Below, piece after piece: positions 24,511 to 35,026 of a DNA stretch of 64,000 nt. Every line of letters starts with the position of its first letter. Positions within the stretch are counted from its first letter, which is position 1. The translations under genes and the position numbers were made by a program. The stretch comes from Taudactylus pleione (Eukaryota > Chordata > Amphibia > Anura > Myobatrachidae): NCBI GenBank assembly GCA_031769625.1, contig JAUIMM010000570.1:2418001-2482000 (forward strand), in the 5' to 3' direction. The notes under the pieces are model-generated. The model saw only the letters and a program-made list of their open reading frames with translations. It ran no database searches and was not told the origin of the DNA.

Positions 24511-25769
24511 TGACAATACCCCGGCATGTAAGCAGCTATGGATGGTATCAGAAAGCTAAGTTGTTTTTTCTTACTTTTGGGGTGGGTCAAAAGCCTTACA
24601 TTGTAAACTTTGAATTTCAGATAGATCTGGGGCGAATTGTTCTGGCCCTGCTCCCGGAAGACGACCAACCTCAAACTCGTCCCAGGCGTAGGCATCGTAG
24701 GCATGCAAGGCCCCAGATATTTCGAACACGTGTCACCCTTTTTGGAATGCCCGATGATGAGGTTTTAAGACGCTACCGTCTACCTCCCAAAATCATCATA
24801 GACACTCTCTCATTAATAGAAAGTGATCTTGAGCGGCAAATTGACAGTCCAACAGCAATACCACCACTGACGCAATTTATGGCGGTGTTACATTTCTGTG
24901 CCTCAGGATCGTTTCAAACAACGGTCGGAATAGTGGCGGGCATCTCCCAATCCTCCTTTTCCCGGATCCTGAGGGCAGTGATGGAGGCACTTTTCAAGCA
25001 CCTCCATCATTTTATTAAAATGCCTTTGGATATGGGTGCCCTTAGTGTGGCCAAGGCCAATTTTTACCAAATAGCTGGCTTCCCACACATCATAGGGGTT
25101 GTGGATGGTACTCACATACCACTTCAGCCTCCAGCACGGCTGGAGGCCATATTTAGAAACAGGAAACACTATCACTCCCTGAATGTAATGGTGGTATGTG
25201 ATGCCTCCCTCCAGATCCTGTCCCTGAATGCTAAATTACCCGGAAGTGCTCATGACTCCTTCGTCATCCGGCAATCAGGGATATGGCAGAAATTAACCAA
25301 CCTACAAGCTGGTGATGCGTGGCTTCTGGGTAAGTGGAGACCTTTAGTACATAACAATGTTAAGCTTGATACACAGTGTTCCTGATGTGGTCTATTTTTG
25401 TTCACAGGAGACAGTGGATACCCTTGCATGTCCTGGCTGCTCACTCCTTATTTGGCTCCCACACCAGGGCCACAAAGTGCGTATAATTCCGCACTTACAG
25501 CCACCAGGCAAGTGGTGGAGCGCTGTATCGGCCTTTTAAAAGGCCGATTCAGATGCCTCCACCGCTCTGGTGGCGAGCTCATGTATGTGCCGGATATGGT
25601 GTCTAAAATTGTGGTCCTGTGTGGGATATTTCACAACATTGCCATAAGGAGTGGTGTCCCAATGCAGCCAGAGGATGCCTTACCTGAGGATGGCCCCCCC
25701 GAGGTTGGTCGAAGGTCAGTATGTGGGGGGGCCATACGCGATGATGTGGTGGCCAGATTTTTTAGGTAA
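24511..25769 (+). CDS. Harbinger-1 transposase (HARBI1-type DDE)
   Basis: Three exons: 24511-24528 (MTIPRH), 24621-25329 and 25408-25769, with GT-AG introns and continuous frame; about 362 aa, close to HARBI1 length. The short first exon is supported by an equivalent exon (MSLPNP) in Harbinger-2. An Arg/His-rich N-terminal segment precedes the catalytic core. The DDE residues fit GVVDGTHI (first D), GSAHDSFVIR (second D) and VERCIGLLKGRFR (E). The family makes 3-bp duplications, as seen here. The stop follows RFFR directly. A poly(A) signal lies at 26119. It starts 850 bp from gene A on the other strand and converges on gene B. No stop or frameshift is visible. Confidence 0.92.
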
Positions 25770-26118
25770 GTTTGTTCAAAACTCCAGTGTTTATACCTAA
25801 TGTGTTTTTTTTTTTTGCCAAACATCTAATTTATTTTTATTTTTCTCACCATCTTCTGTTTGTTCACATAATCTTTGGCACTCCAACACTCACTACTTCC
25901 TGCTACCCTTACCAAACCTGGATCTGGTCCTTTTGGGCATATATTCTGGAACCCATATCGCAACGCCATGTTTGTGGAATCATGTTGGCATGGTCCTTCG
26001 TCAACCAGTTCTTGATTTTGTGTTTTTATTTATTTTTTTCTTGGTATGTGTTGTATTTGAATTTATCACTGTGTATTTTTTTTGGGAGTGACCACTTTGT
26101 TTTCTCTGTTATGTGGTG

Positions 26119-26124
26119 AATAAA
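26119..26124 (+). terminator. Poly(A) signal AATAAA, transposase
   Basis: This AATAAA lies 350 bp after the transposase stop, before a T-rich tract. Harbinger-2 has an AATAAA in the same relative place (about 42438). Confidence 0.6.
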
Positions 26125-26547
26125 TGTTTGAAGAGTGAAATGGTCTTCCTTTTTTGGGACGTTAACAGCAAGTGTAACAAGGTTAACACAAGTTACATTT
26201 GACTAAGGGGTAAACCAGTACTGACGCCAGATGAGCAAAACTGAAATATGTTTTCAGCTTTCCAATCCACACCAAAAGGAAGCCTGGCCCAACCTTGGGA
26301 TTTGTAAGATTGGCCTAAGCAGCTTGCGCACCAAGTAGGAACCTGGAAAATGTAGAAATCTGAAATTGACAATAAACCCAAAAAGGGAAATTACATTGTT
26401 ACTGTTATGTGTTTCTGGTGTCTGTTTGACATACAAAGACAAAACACAATCTAACTTTTACAAAAGGGAAATCCTTGCAGGAACTTATGTCAGGCTAAAC
26501 TATCTTGGTTTTGGTTTTTAAAAATGAGCCACAACGTATATTTGTCT

Positions 26548-28028
26548 TTAAAATTTTATTGGGAAAATACAACAAAAAAAAAAAAACGAATGCCGAAGGA
26601 GGCCAGACAGCCGGTCGAGGGCCACCAGAAGGCCGATTACATGGTGGCGCATCTGCCCCACAACATCCGCCACCTCTTGCCGACGCCTCTGTTCCTCTGT
26701 GGGTGAGAAAAGTGTGTGGGTTAATACAACAATAGGGACTCCACAGAAAAACATTAATTAAAAAACAAATCACTCCTAAACCCAAAAACATAAATAAAAA
26801 GTGTGGGCTGGCAAAAATACAAGGCCTAGGTACAAATTCCCACAGGTATGATATGTGTATGCTTAAATCACCAGGAAGAGGTAAAGGCAAACCTTCACAA
26901 TCAACAAAAGTCAAGCCACAAAAACACGAAGAAAGGCACGACACATGATTACATACAAACAGTTTGTGCTTTAAAAAAAAATAATACAAAACATACCGGG
27001 AAAAAAATCGGGAGCTCCGGCAAAACCTCCATGATCCTCCTCGGAGGATCCGTCATTCCCCAAAGAATGGGGCGGAGTTATGCTGGACTCCGGGGAGGGG
27101 GTAATTGGAAGAGGGGTGGGTGGAGGAGAGGGGGAAGTGGGACGGAGGGGAAGGAGTCCCGACATTTCCGGGAGAGGGTCTGGGAAGGATGGGGAGGAGT
27201 GGGGAATAGGGGAAAGATTTGGGGTGGAGTGTTGGCTGGGGGTTGGGGAGAGTGGGCGGGAACGCCGACGTTGACGGCGGAGTCTTGGCTGTCCCCCTAA
27301 AATATGTCAAATAAATTGCGTTTAGTTTATGGACAAATCCGGCCAAACAAACAAAAAAAAAAACAAAAAAAAACAAACAAAAAAAAATAGCAGTAGAATT
27401 AAAAATTCATAAAAAGAGGGAAAACATGCAGACGCAGATATGAGTACAAATAATAAATAGAACAGACAGGAAAACATGCAGACGCAGATATGAGTACAAA
27501 TAATAAATAGAACAGACAGGAAAACATGCAGACGCAGATATGAGTACAAATAATAAATAGAACAGACAGGAAAACATGCAGACGCAGATATGAGTACAAA
27601 TAATAAATAGAACAGACAGGAAAACATGCAGACGCAGATATGAGTACAAATAATAAATAGAACAGACAGGAAAACATGCAGACGCAGATATGAGTACAAA
27701 TAAAAAATAGAACAAACAGGAAAACATGCACACGCAGTTTGCCCCACAAACACAAACATTAAAACCACAATACATAACACTTACTTGCCAGGATCTGCAT
27801 GCGAAAGCATGCCAGCAAGCGGGGCGTTCGCCGTTGCAGGTCGGACCACCTGCGCTCCAGCTGCCCGATGTTGCGGCGTGATCCAAAGGACCGCAGGCGG
27901 GACCGTACCTCCGCATACGCGGAGCGCTTCTGCCGGTTGGTCATGGGTTCTGGCTGGCTGGTGATCCGGCGATCCATTACCTCCGTAAGCACCAGCAGCT
28001 CACGTCTGGTGAATGCGGAGGCTCTCAT
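26548..28028 (-). CDS. Harbinger-1 gene B: second Myb/SANT-like protein
   Basis: Three exons: 28028-27785, 27296-26997 and 26696-26548, with GT-AG introns and continuous frame; about 230 aa. The start could also be an in-frame ATG at 28058. Exon 1 has a Myb/SANT-like fold signature (FTRRELLVLTEVMDRRI, then NIGQLERRWSDLQRR). Exon 2 is a Pro/Ser-rich linker ending in an acidic patch (SSEEDHGG). Exon 3 gives an amphipathic helical tail (ADVVGQMRHHVIGLLVALDR). The stop comes after a T-run, so the last residues may reflect slippage; Harbinger-2 stops right after LRH. The protein differs from gene A in sequence and intron positions, so it is not a simple recent duplicate. Function unknown; DNA binding is inferred. 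Confidence 0.75.
26555..26560 (-). terminator. Poly(A) signal AATAAA, gene B
   Basis: On the minus strand AATAAA overlaps the last codons of gene B. It is about 430 bp from the transposase signal on the other strand, so the two transcripts need not overlap if both signals are used. Confidence 0.45.
27421..27735. repeat. 50-bp tandem repeat, about 6.3 copies
   Basis: Units begin aaaacatgcagacgcag at 27421, 27471, 27521, 27571, 27621 and 27671, with a partial unit at 27721. The first five are essentially identical. The array lies wholly within intron 1 of gene B. Minus-strand frames of up to 169 codons over it are artefacts. Confidence 0.95.
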
Positions 28029-28936
28029 GATGGCAATGGTGTTTTTCTTAAAAATCATTTTTGATAAAGTGTGTAAAAATTTTCTGATTGGCTAATGTAT
28101 TTTGGAAATTAACAGGAGCAATTTTATTGGTTAGTGTATGAGTCATGTGTTCGACAGGGCCAGAAATCTCTGGAGAGTTAGGATAGGCTTGATGCAGTGA
28201 CATGCGTAAGCAAATTTAAATAAAGAAATGAACCCAGGGAAATATGCGGGGATACACAGCAATAGTACAATTGTTTAATTGTGGTTCACATGTTTTTTAA
28301 ACAATACAAGCGAATGTTTCATCCGTACGTATTCTGCGGGTAAACACAAACACAGACAAGAGTAAAGTTTCTTGCATTGTGTTGAAAAAAAACAAACAAT
28401 TAAGCTAATTGATACATTGATTGGCATGATACGATTGATGGAGGTAGGCAGAATAAAGGAGCAGGTAATCGACATCTGACAAGGACACTTCCTGTTTATA
28501 CTTGTGCGTGCGTTCCTTTCAAGCCATTTCGGGGATGTACGCTCGCTATTTCGTACGCTCGTTAGTTAGAGGAGGGGTCGTCAGAGTTTAGGGAGGAATT
28601 TTAGATGCGAACTAAAATACGAGCGAGCCATTGAATTTAAATATTTTTGTACGTACGCCTAACGTACGTGCGCCCGCTTGCGTGCGGCTCTGAATGAGGG
28701 CCTATGTTAGTAATGTGATCTGCATCCAGTTTCACTGGTAGAACGTATTTAGTAATCCTTGGCATCTTTGCCATAACTACCTACTATTGGATAGATATTA
28801 ATTTTGTCATATGTTTGTTTATTTATACTAAAATGATACAATGTATGTTATAAATGTAATCATATAAGAATGCTAAATATGTATTTAAAAAATAATTTTT
28901 CTTAAAAAAATTAACATTTACTAATGCTTCTTACTG

Positions 28937-29890
28937 TGGGCCTGATTCAGACCCGGTCGCAAGCGCTGAGCGCTCGCAACCGGGTCGATGGTGGCCCAGA
29001 GCGCATGCGCACGACGGAGCCGGCTCTGTAGAGCGCATGCGCGAGACCTGGATAGCGACGGGCAATCCGTCGCTCCGGGTCTCGCACCAAAGGGGGCGTC
29101 CTGTCGATGTTGAGTGACAGCACGCCCCCTTTGGTGGGTGGGCCAGGGGGGTGACTGCCCAGATGGAGGCGTTCCTATGAGAACGCCTACCGTCTGGGGG
29201 TGGCCCCACTGACATCACAAGTGATGTCAGTGGGAAAGCTTTCGGCTCTGTTTGAGCCGAAAGCTCTCTGGGGCTTGCGGCCACGAGACCCTACCACAAG
29301 GGTCTCATCGCAAGCCCGATGGTCGCGATGGTCTTGACCATCGCGACCATCATCCTGGCCGCTCGCATTAGCTGTGGGTGGCAACCCACAGCAATGCGAG
29401 CGGCCAGGAGGCTGCTTCATAAAAAAAAAAAATAAAGACGCCCTGATTCAGAGTTGCCACCCACAGCTAATGCGAGTGGCCAGGATGATGGTCACGATGT
29501 TCAAGACCATCGGGCTTGCGATGAGACCCTTGTGGTAGGGTCTCGTGGCCGCAAGCCCCAGAGAGCTTTCGGCTCAAACAGAGCTGAAAGCTCTCCCACT
29601 GACATCACTTGTGATGTCAGTGGGGCCGCCCCCAGACGGTAGGTGTTCTCATGGGAACGCCTTCGTCTGGGCAGCCACCCCCGGCCCGTCCACCAAAGGG
29701 GGCGTGCTGTCACTCAACATCGACAGCACACCCCCTTTGGTGCGAGACCTGGAGCGACGGATTGCCCGTAGCTATCCAGGTCTCGCGCATGCGCACAACG
29801 GAGCCGGCTCTGCCGTGCGCATGCGCTCTGGACCACCATCGACCCGGTTGCGAGCGCTCAGTGCTCGCAACCGCGTCTGAATCAGGCCCA
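28937..29890. mobile_element. 954-bp near-complete palindrome, Harbinger-type MITE
   Basis: The ends are gggcctgattcagac and its inverse gtctgaatcaggccc. The two halves, each about 450 bp, are inverted copies meeting around 29420-29450 (for example ccaaagggggcg, gtgatgtcagtgg and gcgcatgcgc on both sides). ACTGT is repeated at 28933-28937 and 29890-29894; with a 3-bp duplication this would be CTG. It sits in PLE-1 3' sequence. Confidence 0.85.
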
Positions 29891-30236
29891 CTGTTTGGAC
29901 TCATATTCCAGGATCCATATTCTGCGACAATGTCACTTCCGATTCTCGGAGAACTACAGGATACCTGCAGTGGGACTACAATTCCATTAATGCAATGATG
30001 CAAATTTATCTTCTTTTGGACATTATAACTAACTGTTGGAGTTTACAAATTCAATCTTTGAGCATTTAAGTGATACACAACCCCAGAATGAAATCCACTA
30101 TATATTATACTAAAGAATACTGTTGTAAATACCGCATCACCTCCTAATTGTTTTTATTGTTGTATGACCATTTCCTGTTTTGCACTAATACGGTGATTGC
30201 CCTATAAATATCCAGCTATTCACCCCACCTAACATA

Positions 30237-30270
30237 TCTTGAAAAAGGTCCTGGAGACCGAAACGCGTTG
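30237..30270 (+). ncRNA. Hammerhead-like motif in PLE-1 3' region
   Basis: Sense to the PLE frame: cttgaaaaa (degenerate box 1), ggtcctggagacc stem-loop, then gaaacgcgtt (box 2 and minimal helix III). The position fits a 3' pLTR. Box 1 is damaged, so it is probably inactive. Confidence 0.45.
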
Positions 30271-30413
30271 ATACAGACACAGAAGGGGTGTGAGTAGAAA
30301 TCTCCTCCATTGCGATTTTATTGAGGATTCGCTTTCTTTTTTCTCTATTATGGACTTTCTATGGTCTTTTTATGCATTTTATTTTTGTCTTTTTAGTGCA
30401 TTTTTTTCCACTT

Positions 30414-31646
30414 CAGTCCGGCTTTCGTTCCCAACACTCCACAGAGACGGCACTGACTAAGGTAGTAAATGATCTTGTCACTGCCAAGGCTAAAGGCCAT
30501 TTCTCACTCCTAATTCTTCTAGATCTCTCTGCTGCTTTTGACACTGTTGACCACTCTCTTCTCATACAAACATTACAATCCCTAGGTCTTAAGGACACTG
30601 CTCTTTCTTGGTTTTCTTCCTACCTATCTGATCGCTCTGTTACTGTTCGTTTTTCTGATTCTGCCTCCTCTTCGCTACCTCTATCAGTTGGAGTACCGCA
30701 AGGCTCTGTCTTAGGTCCTTTACTATTCTCAATCTATACCACCTCTCTTGGCAAACTAATCTGCTCTTTTGGATTTCAGTACCATCTGTATGCGGATGAT
30801 ACTCAAATCTACCTATCCTCTCCAGATTTATCTCCATCTGTATTGGTCCGTGTCACTGAATGTCTTTCTGCCATTTCATCTTGGATGTCATCTCGCCACC
30901 TGAAACTTAATATTTCTAAAACAGAATTAATTATATTTCCACTGGCCAATAACAGTTACCAACCTGATCTCTCTATCACTGTTGATACCTCGACCATCCA
31001 CCCCGCCCCACAAGCTTGCTGCCTTGGTGTCATCCTTGACTCTGAACTGTCCTTTGTTCCCCATATTCAATCTGTCTCAAAATCATGTTACATACATTTA
31101 AAAAAAATATCCAAAATTCGACCATATCTCACACAAGACACTGCAAAAACTCTAATCGATGCACTTATTATTTCCCGCATTGACTATTGCAATAGCCTCC
31201 TTACTGGTCTTCCCAAAAACAGGCTATCACCATTACAATCCATTATGAATGCAGCTGCAAGGCTTATCTTCCTTGTGAAACGTTCTTCTTCTGCTGCCCC
31301 GCTCTGTCAGTCCCTCCATTGGTTGCCGGTTTTCTACCGTATTCAATACAAAATACTTTCACTTACACAAAAGGCTATTAACCAAACCACACCAACATAC
31401 ATCTCTTCACTCATCTCAAAATATCTCCCAACCCAACCTCTCCTCTCAGCACAAGATCTGCGTCTCTCATCCCCATGCATTACTTGCTCCGATTCACGGT
31501 TACAGGACTTTCTTCGCGCTGCACCCACTCTATGGAATAACCTACCTTGCACAATAAGACTTTCCTCTAGTCTCCAAACCTTCAAGCGTTCCCTGAAAAC
31601 TCACCTTTTCAGGCAAGCTTATCAGATTCCAGAAACTCCCACATAA
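30414..31646 (+). pseudogene. L2 reverse transcriptase, open but 5'-truncated
   Basis: The frame is open without stops for about 410 codons of LINE sequence. RT motifs in order: [16 protein letters not shown] (first catalytic Asp region), [22 protein letters not shown] (catalytic YADD) and the C-terminal region [16 protein letters not shown], then TLWNNLP, typical of L2/CR1-group elements. The open frame upstream to 30321 comes from the host PLE and is chance. The uninterrupted frame suggests a fairly young insertion. It cannot move by itself because the N-terminal endonuclease is missing. Confidence 0.88.
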
Positions 31647-31990
31647 CCTTCATAGCTTCCATATCTAATTACATCCCCTTTTACAGTCCACACACAATCT
31701 CACACATCGTCTTTCTCTCACATCCTCATGACATTTGGTCGACATTCCTGTGTGACTGGATCATGCAGCCCACTAAGAAACTGTGCATTCTGGCTGAACC
31801 AAAATGCAATATATAGCACCTATCCTTGTGTATAAATGCCTATTTCCCTATAGTTTGTAAGCTTGCGAGCAGGGCCTTCCTACCTATATATCTGTCTGTT
31901 ATTATCCAGTTTTGTTCTATTAATGCTTACAATTGTAAAGCGCAACGGAATATGCTGCGCTATATAAGAAACTGTTAATAAATAAATAAA
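30414..31990 (+). mobile_element. L2-clade LINE, 5'-truncated
   Basis: It starts within the reverse transcriptase ([13 protein letters not shown]) at about 30414, fused to PLE sequence. It ends with the L2-type 3' UTR (cttgcgagcagggcc, gcgctatataagaaac) and (taaa)n at about 31990. There is no endonuclease domain, as expected for 5' truncation. Confidence 0.85.
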
Positions 31991-32139
31991 ATAAATTACA
32001 TGTGACGGTTAACTATTGGATGTATTGTATATATCCTATTGCTACAATTCTTATACCAATAGGGGTGTGCATGCCCCTTCCAAATACAAAGTTTTTTATA
32101 TAAAAAAAAAGTGTTTCTGGATTTGGAACTTACCTTTTC

Positions 32140-32820
32140 CTGGGACCCGACAAAGATCTGGGCAAACATCTGGATTTCCCAGAAATAAAGATACTTTGAT
32201 AAGATTGACAACACCACATTAAGTGTGAGTTGGGGTATGCTAATTTAACATCCTATTTTGAAGTATATCCTTGGTCCTAGAAATATGGACTGTGACATGT
32301 GACATTTTGTCCAACTTCCACCAAAGATACCTTTATAGGATTGATTTTTTTCAAATCCAGTGTGAGTTTGGGTACGCCACTAGTTATTCTTAAAGATACC
32401 ATTATGGGAGTTTGAAAATTGTATCCAGTGTGAGTTGGGTATGCCCATATTGCCAACACCCTTCCCATAAATAGGAGTATTTATAATACTATCACACATA
32501 GTAGTACATATTCCACCTTTATTATAAGTGGGGTATGCATCTAGTATAAAATTATAGTCACCATTCTAGAACATTCTTGTATAAATGTTCTACACAAGTG
32601 TGTTTTTTCCTATGTTTTTTGTTCTATGTGCCTGGCGTAAACACCATTATGAAAAAGGATTATATCTAGTCTATTTGAGATTACGTTGCCTCCTCCATAC
32701 CATCTCCAAAGATACCCTTACAGGAGTTCCCACCCGACATCATGTGTGAGTTCGGGTACGCTATTACAGCTATCCTAAAAGATACCTCTATGGGAGTTTT
32801 GAAACATTCTGTATACTGTT
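32140..32820. repeat. Degenerate repeat with gtgtgagttgggtatgc units
   Basis: The phrase gtgtgagttgggtatgc, with variants, occurs at about 32223, 32360, 32429 and 32744, preceded by aaagatacc and tatgggagttt words. Spacing is irregular (70-315 bp). It may be part of a PLE or LTR flank. No coding content is seen. Confidence 0.5.
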
Positions 32821-32864
32821 GATCAAGTGAATATTGTGAAAAGAATCTCATACGAAGGGACTAT

Positions 32865-33311
32865 GGGCCTCATTCAGAGGAGGTCGTTAGATGCAAGCGG
32901 TCGCTCTGAACGGCCGTCTCCTTGTCGATCGTTAAGCGGTAGGTTAACACCCACAGATCTAACGACTGACATGGGTGATGGTCGCAATGGTCAAAACCAT
33001 CACGACCATCGGGGCTTACAACCAGACCCTAGGGTAGAGTTGAGCAGGAAGTTCCCCACTGACATCAGCAATGATGTCAGTGTGGCCGCCCCCAAACGGC
33101 AAGCGTTCCGACTGGAACGCCTACGTTTGGCCGGGCACGCCCCCGGCCCGCCCAGCAAATGGGGCGAGCTGTCACTCAACATCGACAACTCGCCCCGTCT
33201 GCTATGAGACCCCTAACGATGGTGCGCCCGTCGTTAGCCGGGTCTCGCGCATGCGCACGACGGAGCCGGCTCCGTCGAGCGCATGCGCTGTGGGGCAACA
33301 TCGACTGAATT
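32865..33311. mobile_element. Harbinger-type MITE, right end eroded
   Basis: The left end gggcctcattcagagg is of the Harbinger type. Internal words (cactgacatcag, catcgacaactcgcccc, gcgcatgcgc) match the MITEs at 28937 and 58074. The right terminus is not recognisable beyond tgaattagctt. Confidence 0.6.
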
Positions 33312-33559
33312 AGCTTCAATATCCAGTTTACCCTACCTTGGGACATTTTTCTGTATTTCAATAACATTTAAGGAATGTATTAATATTGTAAACGCATACA
33401 TTTATTTCTGCTTCTAGCGCCGTTGGCTGTGTCTTTTCAGACTTCTTACTGCTGCTTGTTATATTTGTTGAATTTGGGTGATATTCAAAGTGGAAGATTG
33501 ACTAGGCCTTGGCAGCTGGTGCGCCGACTAAAAAACCTCTCTCTTTACCCTTGTTTACC

Positions 33560-34040
33560 ATATAAAACCCGGATATCCATATATTGCGGTAAAGTAAAAA
33601 AGGTGTAAAAAAGCACAGACATAGCACACATATTTATGATCTACAGTACCTATATATTCATATATTAAATAATAATAATATAAATACTTACAATCTTTCT
33701 GATTCACTATGTTTAATCGTTACTCGATATGTTTGGACTTTGCTACCGGGTTTCCGGAGGAGCCCGTGACACTCATGTCACGTGGGGGAGATCCACCCAT
33801 AGTTGAGTGGTAGAGTTTCACGCCATGTGTCACGTGATCTCGACTGGTGTGTTACTGAGGATTGCGGCACACGTGATCTGAGGATTGCGGCAATCTAGGT
33901 CACGTGTGGAGCGTTCCTTCCAACGTTTCATGAGAGGCTATTGTATTCGTGCTGCTAGAATTCTAATTAACTGCTAGTTGTATCACATGACCCGGCTTGT
34001 CGCGGTTGCCATAGTATCAAGAGAAAAAGCTGTTTGATAG
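33560..34040 (+). repeat. PLE pLTR-like segment
   Basis: It is an inverted copy of 47700-48065 joined to 48872-48945. Shared words include cccggatatccat, caatctttctgattcactat, tgtttggactttgct and cacatgacccggcttgtc. It would be the terminal pLTR of the second PLE, in opposite orientation to the copy at the other end. Confidence 0.7.
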
Positions 34041-34353
34041 GTGAATTAGAAAGAAGGTAACGGTATAGAACCACATAGAAATAAACACAATGAGAAAACT
34101 AGAAGACCCTTTCTATATCAGGTCATATAAATTATAACATGAAAAAGGGGGAGCTGTACAATCTACAATCTTCTATCTCCACGGATGTTTCAGTGAATTG
34201 TCACCCAAATCCTTTTCCATATATACGTAATAAATAAAGAAAAACAAATCTTTTCAACGGTCTCCTACATATTATCACTGTTATATTATCAAGATATATA
34301 TTTATATGTACCATATATAAAAGAAAGAAGGTAATACTGTACCCAAACAGAGA

Positions 34354-34381
34354 GTTAATAATAATAATAATAATAATAATT
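34354..34381. repeat. (AAT)n microsatellite
   Basis: Nine AAT-type units lie in the PLE-2 3' region. Confidence 0.9.
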
Positions 34382-34749
34382 AGAGGAAGACACGGATATG
34401 GTGAAGAGTATGATCTTAGCTAACACTTAACAGAACAACAATAGTATATTCAATAGATGAAATGGGCATGTAGTCGGAGGAAGGTGGTATCTAGGAAGAT
34501 AATGGGCGGCATTGCTGACCTGAATGTCTGACCTAGGAAGGGGAGAAGGGGGGGGAGAAGGGAATATATATTGGTAAATATATGGAGGAGCGGAAGGTAT
34601 TGGCTGGGGAGGCAGGGAAGAGAAGGGTTTGTGGGACCGGACAGTCCGTAAAATCCTTCCTGTGGGCGCACCTCTCTATAGTCACCAGATGGAATTTAGC
34701 TCCACCGCTTCATTCAGACTTTCGGGGAAAATAGTGTTTAATCTGTACA

Positions 34750-35026
34750 CCTAATATAGTTCTTGTTGATAGAGTCTTGAATATCTATCACCACCTCTGT
34801 TGGTCCTGGGAATGTGTTCAATACCTATTACTTTTAGAGACGTAAGATTGCTTTGATGTACGTCGAAGAAATGTCTAAGAACACTGTGGTTCATCACCTT
34901 ATTGGTGATGTTCCTCCTGTGCTCCAAAAATCTATTTTTCAGAGGACGTGTAGTCCTACCTCCATTATAGCATGGGCAAATGCTGGATAGTACATAAATT
35001 ACGAATTTATTATCACAGTTAATGAA
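34750..35026 (-). pseudogene. PLE-2 GIY-YIG endonuclease fragment
   Basis: Minus-strand fragment of a second Penelope-like element. It reads FVIYVLSS, YNGGRTTRPLKNRFLEHRRN, matching the GIY-YIG signature and the following Arg-containing helix. The reverse transcriptase is absent: at about 35027 the sequence changes abruptly to DIRS recombinase. The flanking inverted pLTR-like segments (33560-34040 and 47700-49240) suggest it is the 3' remnant of an element spanning the whole region. Confidence 0.82.

Larger units (their letters stand above)
21351..28702. mobile_element. PIF/Harbinger transposon Harbinger-1, three genes, apparently intact
   Basis: The TIRs are ggccctcattcagagccg at 21351 and the exact inverse ending at 28702. 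TAT is duplicated at 21348-21350 and 28703-28705. Subterminal words aggaagtgac (left) and cacttcctgt (right) extend the symmetry. It encodes a divergent pair, gene A (minus) and transposase (plus), and a third gene B (minus) convergent to the transposase. All three splice to open frames. It is inserted in the 3' region of PLE-1. Confidence 0.93.
16411..30410 (+). mobile_element. Penelope-like element (PLE-1), heavily interrupted
   Basis: The order on the plus strand is: a 5' segment with an antisense hammerhead-like motif (to about 19170), coding remnants 19189-21301, 3' sequence 21302-21350, 28706-28936 and 29891-30410, and a sense hammerhead-like motif at 30237. The 5' segment aligns in inverted orientation with 48890-49240. 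Four insertions split it: 16494-17476, 17517-18958, 21351-28702 and 28937-29890. The outer limits are inferred from the matching copy and from the L2 junction at about 30414. Confidence 0.7.

Noticed and set aside
27322..27916. Minus-strand frames of 118-169 codons rich in Cys and Phe
   Set aside because: They are translations of the 50-bp tandem array in the gene B intron.
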